The translations under genes and the position numbers were made by a program. This document shows positions 1 to 7,208 of a stretch of 33,153 bases of DNA, piece after piece. Under the pieces are notes generated by a model, which was not told the DNA's origin, did not search any database, and was given only the letters and a program-made list of their open reading frames with translations. How positions within the stretch are numbered: position 1 is the stretch's first letter; each line of letters opens with the position of its first letter. The stretch comes from DASZXJ01 sp035545895 (GTDB lineage: Bacteria; Planctomycetota; Phycisphaerae; Tepidisphaerales; Tepidisphaeraceae), in the NCBI GenBank assembly GCA_035545895.1, contig DASZXJ010000015.1:1-33153 (forward strand). Direction: 5' to 3'.

Positions 1-1
1 G

Positions 2-115
2 CATCGTCGTGACACGATCGCCACGACACGCGGCAAACCGGCAAACGAAAATGAAATCGTGTACCCTAACATTGGAGCGGTTGGACTCGGTGACATCGAG
101 AAAAACACCGCCTAA
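2..115 (+). CDS. 3' end of an unidentified protein, truncated by the window edge
   Basis: A reading frame is open from base 2 to a TAA at 113-115 and gives 37 residues ending GDIEKNTA. The composition (charged start, then EIVYPNIGAVGLGDIEK) looks like a real protein tail, but no family is recognisable. The 5' part lies outside the window. It is followed by about 220 bases without a clear gene, so it is probably the last gene of its unit. The call rests only on the open frame and plausible composition. Confidence 0.4.
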   Translation, partial: HRRDTIATTRGKPANENEIVYPNIGAVGLGDIEKNTA

Positions 116-336
116 CGCCGGCGATTAACCGGACAGTAGTGCAAAGGAAAATCGAAATTATCCGGTTCCGTCCGGTCCAGGGCATTTCTGCCCCCTATAT
201 TGACGCGCGTACATATCCTGAACTGTCGTGAAGATGGAATTCCGTTGGCCGTTCACACGAGCCGAGGTAGCTTTGTTTTGCCGCCTAAGATGTGTCGATG
301 CCTTCGCCGGCGTCACAACTGGGCCAGAAAGCTTCC
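116..336. other. Intergenic stretch with small inverted repeats
   Basis: No convincing gene is visible. A short hairpin (GGGCA/TGCCC, loop TTTC, 180-193) lies 65 bases after the stop of the upstream partial gene, but a clear T tract does not follow it. The 7-base inverted pair ACCGGAC (128-134) and GTCCGGT (169-175) could form a larger stem. Either could end transcription of the partial gene. Neither is strong. Confidence 0.3.
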
Positions 337-534
337 ATGTTACGGATCGGTCAACTCAGTCGATGGATTGTGCTCCTTGCCGTGGCAATCATGCCGGCAA
401 CTTCAGGTCAGCACACCCTTCAGGCCGACCAGATCGAACTCGCCAAAAGTCCCTACGAAGTCCGCCTGCGCAAGCTTCACCTGGTCCGCCCGGACCTGAT
501 CTCCTATCCGATCTATTTCGAAGTCTATTGCTAA
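337..534 (+). CDS. Possible small secreted peptide (65 residues) ending in Cys
   Basis: The reading frame from ATG 337 encodes 65 residues. A basic start (MLRIGQLSR) and hydrophobic core (WIVLLAVAIMPATSG, residues 10-24) look like a signal peptide. A charged mature part follows, with SPYEVRLRKLHLVRPD and then LISYPIYFEVYC at the C-terminus. The tail is rich in aromatic and hydrophobic residues and ends with a single cysteine. No Shine-Dalgarno sequence is obvious, so the start is a guess; an upstream ATG at 292 would add 15 residues that spoil the signal peptide. I do not recognise a defined family. I have an unverified impression that similar tails occur in other small planctomycetal proteins. 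Function unknown. It stands alone, with about 370 bases of non-coding sequence downstream. Confidence 0.45.
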   Translation: MLRIGQLSRWIVLLAVAIMPATSGQHTLQADQIELAKSPYEVRLRKLHLVRPDLISYPIYFEVYC

Positions 535-900
535 GACTTCAAGCAAACCAGCGATGCACCTCAGCTTTTTTGCGCAGGCCGAACCTGGCAATCGAGTAGA
601 TCATATCAGTTATGTCGCCGTCGTTTTTCCAAATTCTTCCAAAACAATTCCAGTGATGAAACTCGAATCCGCTTCAGCGGGGCGAGAGGTGGCCATGCAG
701 ACGTCCACCTGTCCGGTGATTCGTGTCGGATTTGAATGAATGGCCGGTGGGTCGTTCACTTTTCGCCGCGTCTCCACCGTATTCCATGACAGCAAAACGC
801 ATAGCCAACGCATTGAATAAAATTTTGCATGGACGTTGGACGTGCGTTGTTTCAGTCTTTCTTCTGTTGCATTAAAAAAGAGCCGGTAAAAGCAATACTG
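535..900. other. Intergenic stretch without a recognisable gene
   Basis: Only short frames are present (for example 554-739 plus and 610-813 minus). They lack signal, domain-like composition or ribosome binding sites. I see no tRNA-like cloverleaf and no strong terminator. The A-rich segment near 870-890 may be part of the upstream region of the fba promoter. Confidence 0.4.
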
Positions 901-928
901 GTGACAGGGGCGACTCTTCTGGTAAACT
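901..928 (+). promoter_or_regulatory. Candidate sigma70-type promoter for fba
   Basis: GTGACA (901-906), a 16-base spacer and TAAACT (923-928) resemble -35 and -10 boxes (5/6 and 4/6 matches). Transcription would start near 935 and leave a leader of about 130 bases before the fba start codon at 1065. This is based on motif resemblance only. Confidence 0.25.
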
Positions 929-1064
929 GTGGTCAGTCAGGATCTACCGCACTCGACGCGCTGTTGGATAAATCAGCGATTATCTGATTCATTCTGGGTG
1001 ATTGAGTTCAATAACTGATCAATCATACGAACCGGCGCGTTTGATTATTCAGAAGGGATATTTT

Positions 1065-2078
1065 ATGCCGCTGATGACCACCAAACCGATGTTTGACCTT
1101 GCCTATGATGGCGGCTTTGCCGTTGGGGCTTTTAACGTCAACAACATGGAGCTGGCCCAGGCGATTATTGAAGCCTGCGCCGCTGAGAAGTCGCCGCTGA
1201 TTCTTCAGATCAGCAAGGGCGCCCGCAAATACGCAAACATCCGGTATCTCAAAGCCATTATCGACGCAGGAGTTGCGGATCATCCGGAATTGCCGATCGC
1301 GATCCATTGCGACCATGGCGACACGGTGGATCTGATCCAGACATGCATCAAGGATGGTTATACGAGCGTGATGATCGATGGGAGTCATCACCCGTACGAG
1401 GAAAACGTTCATCTGACGGCCGAGGCAGTGAAAGTCTCGCATGCAGCAGGAGTTGTGGTCGAAGCCGAACTGGGCATGCTCGGAGGAATCGAAGAAGACG
1501 TCGTCGGACTCGATGCGGAAGAATATGAAAAAAACGTCGAAAAATTTCTGACCGACCCGGAGCAGGCCACGGATTTTGCGAAGCGAACAGGGATCGATTC
1601 ATTGGCGGTGGCGATCGGAACTTCCCACGGGGCTTACAAATTCAAGCACGAAGCCAAGCTGGCGTTTAACCGGATCGAGCAAATCATGAAGACCTGTCCC
1701 GGTTTGCCGCTGGTCATGCACGGCAGTTCGAGCGTGCCGCAGGAATTCATCGATCTGGTCAACAAATACGGCGGGAAAATGCCCAACGCCAAAGGCGTGC
1801 CAGAAGATCAGATCAACATGGCGGTCAGCAAGTATGGCGTGTGCAAGGTGAACATTGATACGGACTTGCGATTGGCTTTAACGGCGAAGATTCGGGAGGT
1901 ATTCGCGACCAAGCCGGCCGAGTTTGACCCGAGAAATTACCTGGGGCCGGGGCGCGACGCGATCGTCACGATGGTCCGTCGAAAATTGCATGTGCTCAAT
2001 AGCGCCGGCAAGGCAGACGCGGTGATCAAGCATTGGGAAAAGCTGGCTAAACCGCTGCCGAGTTTCTATAAGCGGTGA
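1065..2078 (+). CDS. fba: Class II fructose-1,6-bisphosphate aldolase
   Basis: This zinc-dependent cytosolic aldolase interconverts fructose-1,6-bisphosphate with dihydroxyacetone phosphate and glyceraldehyde-3-phosphate in glycolysis and gluconeogenesis. The 337-residue protein carries both class II signatures: IAIHCDHG (residues 79-85, with D83 as the likely catalytic acid and H84 as a zinc ligand) and VEAELGMLGG (132-141). The other expected zinc histidines lie in GTSHGAYK (H188) and VMHGSSS (H219), and the phosphate-binding part in KVNIDTDLRLA (261-271). The C-terminal FDPRNYLGPGRDA is typical of the longer class II subtype. The start at ATG 1065 is chosen because AGAAGGG (1051-1057) sits seven bases upstream and because family members begin MPLxTTK. 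An in-frame TTG at 1002 lacks such a site. The gene is convergent with the next one, 41 bases away. Confidence 0.95.
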   Translation: MPLMTTKPMFDLAYDGGFAVGAFNVNNMELAQAIIEACAAEKSPLILQISKGARKYANIRYLKAIIDAGVADHPELPIAIHCDHGDTVDLIQTCIKDGYTSVMIDGSHHPYEENVHLTAEAVKVSHAAGVVVEAELGMLGGIEEDVVGLDAEEYEKNVEKFLTDPEQATDFAKRTGIDSLAVAIGTSHGAYKFKHEAKLAFNRIEQIMKTCPGLPLVMHGSSSVPQEFIDLVNKYGGKMPNAKGVPEDQINMAVSKYGVCKVNIDTDLRLALTAKIREVFATKPAEFDPRNYLGPGRDAIVTMVRRKLHVLNSAGKADAVIKHWEKLAKPLPSFYKR

Positions 2079-2119
2079 ACCTGCAAGAAAACGGAACGGG
2101 ATTTCCTGGCATTACAAAA

Positions 2120-3772
2120 TTACAGCCCATTCGGCAATTTCGTATTCTTGTGAGGGTTTGGCGTTCCAACAGTGACAATTTTGACCGGCGGCGGCGTTGT
2201 GGGAGTCGTCGGCGTCGTAGGTGTTGGATCGGGGTCGGGGTCGGGATTCGTGGGCGTTGTCGGGGTGACCGGTGCAGAATCTTCCAAAGTAGTTGCAGCG
2301 GCGACGTTTGAATAATCGCTGTTCCCCGAGGCGTCGAAAGCGCGTATCCGATAGTACAACTTTGTCGATCCGGGCAAGCTCACATCAACATATTGAGTAG
2401 AATTTGCAACTGGCAAATATATTTGGATCCAATTAATTCCGTCGATAGAACGTTCGATTTTAAAACCGGCTTCCGTTGTCGAGGTATCTGTCCATGTCAG
2501 TTCGATGCGGCTGGAATTAATCGCAACTGCAACGAGATTCGCTGGTGCATTCAAGCCTGTAGGTGCTGGATTAGCGGGTGTGGTCGGATCATTTGGGTCG
2601 GTTGGATCAACCGGATCTGTTGTCGGCGGTTGTGTTGGCGGTGGCGTGACCGGCGGGGTGCTTGGTGTTCCACCAAAATGTTTGTTGGGGCCAGGGCGGC
2701 CTCGGCTGCCGCTCCAGGTGAGCATGATATTCGGGCCGTTATTGAGGAACTGAACCGTTGAGCCGTTGGCATTGGACGGACCCTGGCGATAGTTCAGGAA
2801 TCGGTTGTTTCGGACAATGCCCGTTGAATGCGACCCGTTCGCCGCTACCACGTGATTGCCACCAATTGCATAGTTGTCTTCCATCAGGATGTTCTGGCCG
2901 CCAATTTCAAACGCAATTCTCACGCCCACTTTGTCCGGCGAGTCCTTGGAAAGGGGCATGATCGCGACATTTCGGCGAATGATCGTATTGTGGCTGTGAT
3001 CGGCAACGATCGAGAAGGCGAACGTATCGTTATTCTGATTGAACGTTGGATACATCACCGGATTTTCATACCAGTTGTCCTGAACGATCGTATTCCATCC
3101 GCCGCCCTGATACTCGACCGCCATTCGGTGCAGGCCGGAGAAATAGTTCTGTTCGATCAGCAGGTTTCGGCTGTTGTCGCCGAAATCGATGACATGAACG
3201 CCTTCGTTACCGTTCAGGAATTCGTTGTTGCCGATGGTCAGGCCGTCCCAGTTGTATCCGTAAATCCCGTTGTCTCCGGCAATCGGATCAAAAGTGTTGT
3301 TGGTGATCTGGGTGTTTCGCAGCCCGGTGGTGAACTCGATGGCGTTGCGGTGGTTGCCGGTCGCCTGGAGTTGGAATTCGTTATTGTCGATCACCACGTC
3401 GCCAATCATCCCGTTGGGAGAATCCATGAAGATGCCGCGACCCTTGAAAGTAAATCCGGTGACTTTCAAGCCACTGGCATGTAGGGCGAAGGCAAAAGCG
3501 GTTGGTCCCGCTTGCAAGGTCGTACCATTGCCTTGGAGGATGCGACCGCCGCCTCTGGCATTAACGGAGACGCCGATGTTGTAAGTTCCTGCGTCAAACG
3601 AGACGACGTCCCCGGAGCCGGCGGCATTGATCGCCAGTTGAATGGCGCCGGAATCATCGATTCCATCGTTGGGCCTAGCGCCAAAAGATGAGACAGATAC
3701 GGTACTTAGAAGACATCGGGGTTCGAGTGTCTGGACCAAACTCCGGCGCTTGGCTGCGGAACGAGCGGCCAT
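2120..3772 (-). CDS. Exported parallel beta-helix protein with LEPR-XLL motif and FnIII domain
   Basis: The 550-residue protein has an N-terminal basic stretch followed by LEPRCLLS (residues 16-23), the LEPR-XLL motif found at the N-terminus of many predicted surface or secreted planctomycetal proteins. Residues 26-70 (VSSFGARPNDGIDDSGAIQ, then VVSFDAGTYNIG) resemble the start of pectate-lyase-3-like beta-helices. About ten Asn-rich beta-helix coils follow (NNEFQLQ, NNTFDPI, GNNEFLN, EQNYFSG, RNNRFLN) to about residue 350. Then come a Pro/Thr/Asp-rich linker (369-403), a fibronectin type III domain (406-496, with LTWTDTSTTEAGFKIERS and YYRIRAFDASGNSDYSN) and a second TP-rich tail (500-530). 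It probably binds or cleaves polysaccharide outside the cell; substrate unknown. The start at 3772 has AGGAG about eight bases upstream. It diverges from the glycosyltransferase array. Confidence 0.85.
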   Translation of the reverse strand: MAARSAAKRRSLVQTLEPRCLLSTVSVSSFGARPNDGIDDSGAIQLAINAAGSGDVVSFDAGTYNIGVSVNARGGGRILQGNGTTLQAGPTAFAFALHASGLKVTGFTFKGRGIFMDSPNGMIGDVVIDNNEFQLQATGNHRNAIEFTTGLRNTQITNNTFDPIAGDNGIYGYNWDGLTIGNNEFLNGNEGVHVIDFGDNSRNLLIEQNYFSGLHRMAVEYQGGGWNTIVQDNWYENPVMYPTFNQNNDTFAFSIVADHSHNTIIRRNVAIMPLSKDSPDKVGVRIAFEIGGQNILMEDNYAIGGNHVVAANGSHSTGIVRNNRFLNYRQGPSNANGSTVQFLNNGPNIMLTWSGSRGRPGPNKHFGGTPSTPPVTPPPTQPPTTDPVDPTDPNDPTTPANPAPTGLNAPANLVAVAINSSRIELTWTDTSTTEAGFKIERSIDGINWIQIYLPVANSTQYVDVSLPGSTKLYYRIRAFDASGNSDYSNVAAATTLEDSAPVTPTTPTNPDPDPDPTPTTPTTPTTPPPVKIVTVGTPNPHKNTKLPNGL

Positions 3773-3836
3773 GTTGTTACTCCTGGGTGCAAACTCTGGG
3801 GACCGCCACCGTCGGGGGGCTGTACTACATGTATGA

Positions 3837-3864
3837 AATACACCCTGAATTACCACTTAGTCAA
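3837..3864 (-). promoter_or_regulatory. Candidate promoter of the beta-helix gene
   Basis: On the minus strand TTGACT (3864-3859) and TGTATT (3842-3837) are separated by 16 bases and match the sigma70 boxes 5/6 and 4/6. The leader to the ATG at 3772 would be about 60 bases and contains the AGGAG site. Motif resemblance only. Confidence 0.4.
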
Positions 3865-4079
3865 CGATGAAATTATCGGACGTGAAGAATTTTTTGCGGT
3901 TTGGACGCGATGAGCGGCTCGACAAGACTAGGGACAAGAAGACAGCGGTGTGGAACTGGCTGGTTCAAGTGCTGGCGCGATGCCCGACGGACCGGTTGCC
4001 AGGTCGCTGTGTCTGGTGCCGCCTCCAGGGACGACGCATAAGTCTTCCCAGTGAGCCATGATTGGCTAAAGTGGCGTCG
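3865..4079. other. Upstream region of the nine-gene array
   Basis: This region between the beta-helix promoter and the first glycosyltransferase gene should hold the promoter of the array. I see no good -35/-10 pair for the plus strand and no clear inverted operator. The short frames here (for example 3867-4061 plus) do not look like proteins. Confidence 0.35.
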
Positions 4080-5630
4080 ATGCCGGAAATAACGCTTGAC
4101 CAGGCGCTTGAAATTGCAGTTGCCCATCACCAGGCCGGTCGGCTTGCTCAAGCGGAGGCCATCTACCTTCAGATCATTGAGAAACAGTCCGAACATCCCG
4201 ATGCGCTTCATTTGCTTGGGGCAGTCAAATTACAGGCAGGCCAAGTGACAGAAGCCTTGAGATTGATCGAGCACGCCATTCGATTGGCGCCCGAAATCGC
4301 GGATTTTCACTGCACTTATGGGCAGGCTCTTGGTAACTCCGGCGAGAAAGAACTGGCCATCGAGTCGCTGCAGCGGGCCATCAAGTTGCAGCCGAATTAT
4401 CCCGAAGCATTCAACAATCTTGGAAACATCCTTCAATCGCAGGGCGAACTGGAACAGGCCATTGGATTCTACGAACAAGCCCTGTCGCTACGACCGAATT
4501 TTGCCGAAGCACATAACAATCTCGGCGATGCCTTACGGAAACAACGCCGGCTAAGCGAGGCAATTTCGCATCTCGATAATGCAGTCCGATTGCGACCGGA
4601 CTTTGCCGATGCGCATAACAATCTGGGAGTGGCATTACGAGACGCGGGCCAATTTGAGCAGGCCATTGCTTCATATCAGCGGAGCATTGCTCTTCGGCCG
4701 GATTGGCCGTCGCCGCACCATAATTTGGCGCTGGCTCGGCTGCTGCTGGGCGATCTGGAAACGGGTTGGCCCGAGTATGAATGGCGGCTTCGCGTGCCGG
4801 GCTTGGCGGGCTCCCACCGCAAAGTTGATGGACGACGATGGAACGGAGAGTGTCTTGACGGGAAAACGCTTTACATTCATTGTGAGCAGGGGCTGGGCGA
4901 CACCATTCAATTCGTGCGCTATCTCCCGCTTGTCGCCGAGCGGGGAGCAAAGATTGTCCTGCGATCTCAGCCGGAATGGGTCCGCCTTCTGGAGCAATTG
5001 CCGTGCATCAGCCGAATTATCTCAGACTCTGATGCCGAACCTGCTTTTGATGTGCATTGTCCGCTCTTGAGTCTTCCACTCATCTTTGAAACGAGGATCG
5101 ATACAATTCCATCTGGCATTCCATATGTGAAAGCAGGTGAGGAAAGCTCCTCGCGATGGCGCAAGCGAACGTCAGGGCTGGTGCATCAGAAAATAGGTTT
5201 GGTCTGGACTGGTAGAGAGGGGCATTATGATGATCAGAATCGATCGATGAAGTTCGATCAATTTAAGCCAATTCTTCAATTGCCTGATCTCCACTTTTTC
5301 AGTTTGCAAAAAGGATATGCCAAACCCCAAGGCGAAACGACTTCAATCATCGATTGGACCGACGACCTGAACGATTTCGCCGACACGGCTGGCCTGATTC
5401 AAAATTTGGATCTGGTCATCACGGTTGACACAGCCGTCGCTCATTTGGCTGGCGCCATGGACAAACCGGTCTTTGTTCTGCTGCCGTTTGTGCCGGATTG
5501 GCGATGGCTGCTCGGTCGCAACGACAGTCCGTGGTATCCAACGATGCGGCTCTTTCGTCAGCCGGTGCATTACGATTGGGAGACGCCCATCAGGCAAATC
5601 GTCGCATCGATAGACTCTGCCAATTTTTGA
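4080..5630 (+). CDS. TPR-glycosyltransferase (GT9-like), array copy 1
   Basis: The 516-residue protein begins with six 34-residue TPRs (residues 1-211, consensus AHNNLGxALRxxGxxxEAI), followed by a partial repeat that runs into GWPEYEWRLR (229-238). Residues 240-516 form a GT-B-like domain resembling family GT9: HCEQGLGDTIQFVRYLP (267-283), FDVHCPLLSLP (323-333), KIGLVWTGR (371-379), a donor-side motif VDTAVAHLAG (449-458) and the family-specific DWRWLLGRNDSPWYPTMRLF. It probably transfers a sugar from a nucleotide donor; acceptor unknown. ATG 4080 is chosen because its peptide MPEITLDQAL matches the starts of the paralogues; a TTG at 4062 would add six residues. The ribosome site is weak. 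The tail (DSANF) differs from most copies and 15 bases separate it from copy 2. Confidence 0.85.
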   Translation: MPEITLDQALEIAVAHHQAGRLAQAEAIYLQIIEKQSEHPDALHLLGAVKLQAGQVTEALRLIEHAIRLAPEIADFHCTYGQALGNSGEKELAIESLQRAIKLQPNYPEAFNNLGNILQSQGELEQAIGFYEQALSLRPNFAEAHNNLGDALRKQRRLSEAISHLDNAVRLRPDFADAHNNLGVALRDAGQFEQAIASYQRSIALRPDWPSPHHNLALARLLLGDLETGWPEYEWRLRVPGLAGSHRKVDGRRWNGECLDGKTLYIHCEQGLGDTIQFVRYLPLVAERGAKIVLRSQPEWVRLLEQLPCISRIISDSDAEPAFDVHCPLLSLPLIFETRIDTIPSGIPYVKAGEESSSRWRKRTSGLVHQKIGLVWTGREGHYDDQNRSMKFDQFKPILQLPDLHFFSLQKGYAKPQGETTSIIDWTDDLNDFADTAGLIQNLDLVITVDTAVAHLAGAMDKPVFVLLPFVPDWRWLLGRNDSPWYPTMRLFRQPVHYDWETPIRQIVASIDSANF

Positions 5631-5645
5631 GCTACATTTTGCTCT

Positions 5646-7208
5646 ATGGCGCGGATGACTTTTCAGCAGGCAATGGATCTGGGCTTATCCCACCATCGCG
5701 ACGGGCGGCTGAAAGAGGCCGAATCGATCTATCGCCAAATCATTGCTGCTGATCCGCGGCAATCAGATGCGTTTCATTTTCTGGCCATCGTGGCGTTGCA
5801 GTCGGGCCGAGTCGATGCCGCGCTCGAACTGCTCGGCCGTGCTCTGGCGCTGGAACCCAATTCCGCTGACTATCACAATACACTGGGGCAAAGCCTGCTC
5901 ATGGCGGGCCGGCGGGAGGAAGGCATCGCGGCTTTTCGAAAGGCGATCGAATTCCGAAGCCCGTTTCCGGAAGCATCCATCAACCTGGCCGTTGCGCTTT
6001 ATCAGTCCAATCATGTGAAGCACGGGATTGAAGTTTGTCGTCAATTGATCAGGCAGATTCCCGAGCATTCACAGGCATGGAATAATCTGGGAATCATGTT
6101 GCGAGATCAAAATAACATGGACGAGGCGATCGGCGCCTTCTACAAAGCCATTCAATTCAAACCGGATAACGCCGACGCGACCACGAATCTGGGCAATGCT
6201 TTGCGCGAGGTTGGCCGGTTTGATGAGGCCGTTGAATCGCTTCGCAAAGCCGTCGAACTCTCTCCGCAATGGCCGATTGCGCATCATAATCTTGGCTCCA
6301 ACCTGCTTTTGAATGGCCAGTGGGAGCAGGGGTGGACTGAATTTGAATGGCGATGCCGGATCAAGCATCCTCAACCCGTCTGCCTGGATTTTCCCCGCCC
6401 GAGATGGGATGGAGGCGCAATCAAGGGCCGGACCATTCTGGTACATGCCGAGCAGGGGTTGGGCGACACCATTCAATTCATTCGATATTTGCCCCGGGTT
6501 GTGGAGCGTGGCGCTTCGATCGTGCTGATGTGCCAGCCGCCCCTCAAAAAACTGTTGATCGATTTTCCAGGTTTGAAACAGTTGATAACGACGTCGGACC
6601 CATCGCCGGAAGTGGATTGTCATTGTCCTCTGATGAGCCTGCCGGTCATTTTCAAGACGACACTCGATGCCGTGCCGGCAGACATTCCTTATTTGAAAGC
6701 AGATAGCGATCTTTCATTCAAATGGCGGCAGCGATTGGCTGATATTACAACCAAAAAGAAGGTTGGTTTGGTTTGGGCGGGCCGAAAAGCGCACATCGAA
6801 GATCGTACGCGGTCGATGGCGCTGTCCGTGTTGTCGCCGTTGGCAAAGGTTCATGACATTTATTTCATCAGCCTGCAAAAAGATCTCTCGCCCGAGCAAT
6901 CTTCCCACCCGTCTTTCACTTCGAACTGGTTCGATCGAACCAATGAGTTAAATGATTTTGCCGACACAGCCGCTTTGATCGATCGCCTCGATCTGGTGAT
7001 CAGCGTGGATACTGCAATTGCGCATCTGGCAGGCGCGATGGGCAAACCGGTGTGGCTCTTGCTGTCGTATGTTCCGGATTGGCGCTGGATGCTTCATCGC
7101 GAGGATACACCCTGGTATCCGACGATGAAATTGTTTCGTCAAAAGACGCTTGGCGATTGGCAGCCGGTCGTTGAACGCGTCATGCAGGAGCTTGCATGCC
7201 TGAAATGA
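5646..7208 (+). CDS. TPR-glycosyltransferase (GT9-like), array copy 2
   Basis: 520 residues: six TPRs (1-211), the linker GWTEFEWRCR, then the GT9-like domain. It keeps AEQGLGDTIQFIRYLP, VDCHCPLMSLP, KVGLVWAGRKAHIEDRTRSM, VDTAIAHLAGAMGKPV and DWRWMLHREDTPWYPTMKLF. The fourth TPR (SINLAVALYQSNHVKHGIEVC) is the most divergent. A second in-frame ATG three codons downstream (MTFQQAMDLG) aligns with the paralogues and may be the real start; neither has a clear Shine-Dalgarno sequence, so translation may depend on reinitiation after copy 1, 15 bases upstream. The tail QELACLK contains the ribosome site and start codon of copy 3, overlapping it by 13 bases. This is the first copy with that tail. Confidence 0.85.
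   Translation: MARMTFQQAMDLGLSHHRDGRLKEAESIYRQIIAADPRQSDAFHFLAIVALQSGRVDAALELLGRALALEPNSADYHNTLGQSLLMAGRREEGIAAFRKAIEFRSPFPEASINLAVALYQSNHVKHGIEVCRQLIRQIPEHSQAWNNLGIMLRDQNNMDEAIGAFYKAIQFKPDNADATTNLGNALREVGRFDEAVESLRKAVELSPQWPIAHHNLGSNLLLNGQWEQGWTEFEWRCRIKHPQPVCLDFPRPRWDGGAIKGRTILVHAEQGLGDTIQFIRYLPRVVERGASIVLMCQPPLKKLLIDFPGLKQLITTSDPSPEVDCHCPLMSLPVIFKTTLDAVPADIPYLKADSDLSFKWRQRLADITTKKKVGLVWAGRKAHIEDRTRSMALSVLSPLAKVHDIYFISLQKDLSPEQSSHPSFTSNWFDRTNELNDFADTAALIDRLDLVISVDTAIAHLAGAMGKPVWLLLSYVPDWRWMLHREDTPWYPTMKLFRQKTLGDWQPVVERVMQELACLK
7186..7208 (+). promoter_or_regulatory. Coupling module, copies 2/3
   Basis: AGGAG (7186-7190), written in the Q-E codons of copy 2, lies five bases before the copy 3 start (7196). 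The overlap ATGCCTGAAATGA contains the copy 2 stop. Total 23 bases. Confidence 0.75.

Noticed and set aside
1002..1064. TTG start extending fba by 21 residues
   Set aside because: No ribosome site there, whereas AGAAGGG precedes ATG 1065 and the family starts at that position.
2828..3484. A 218-residue plus-strand frame inside the beta-helix gene
   Set aside because: Antisense of a clear beta-helix coding sequence; no ribosome site or recognisable domain.
4411..4950. Long minus-strand frames inside the array (for example 4411-4950, 9230-9694, 10735-11220, 13742-14224)
   Set aside because: They are antisense shadows of TPR genes, produced by the codon pattern of the repeated coding sequence; their composition is Arg/Pro/Ala-rich without domains or ribosome sites.
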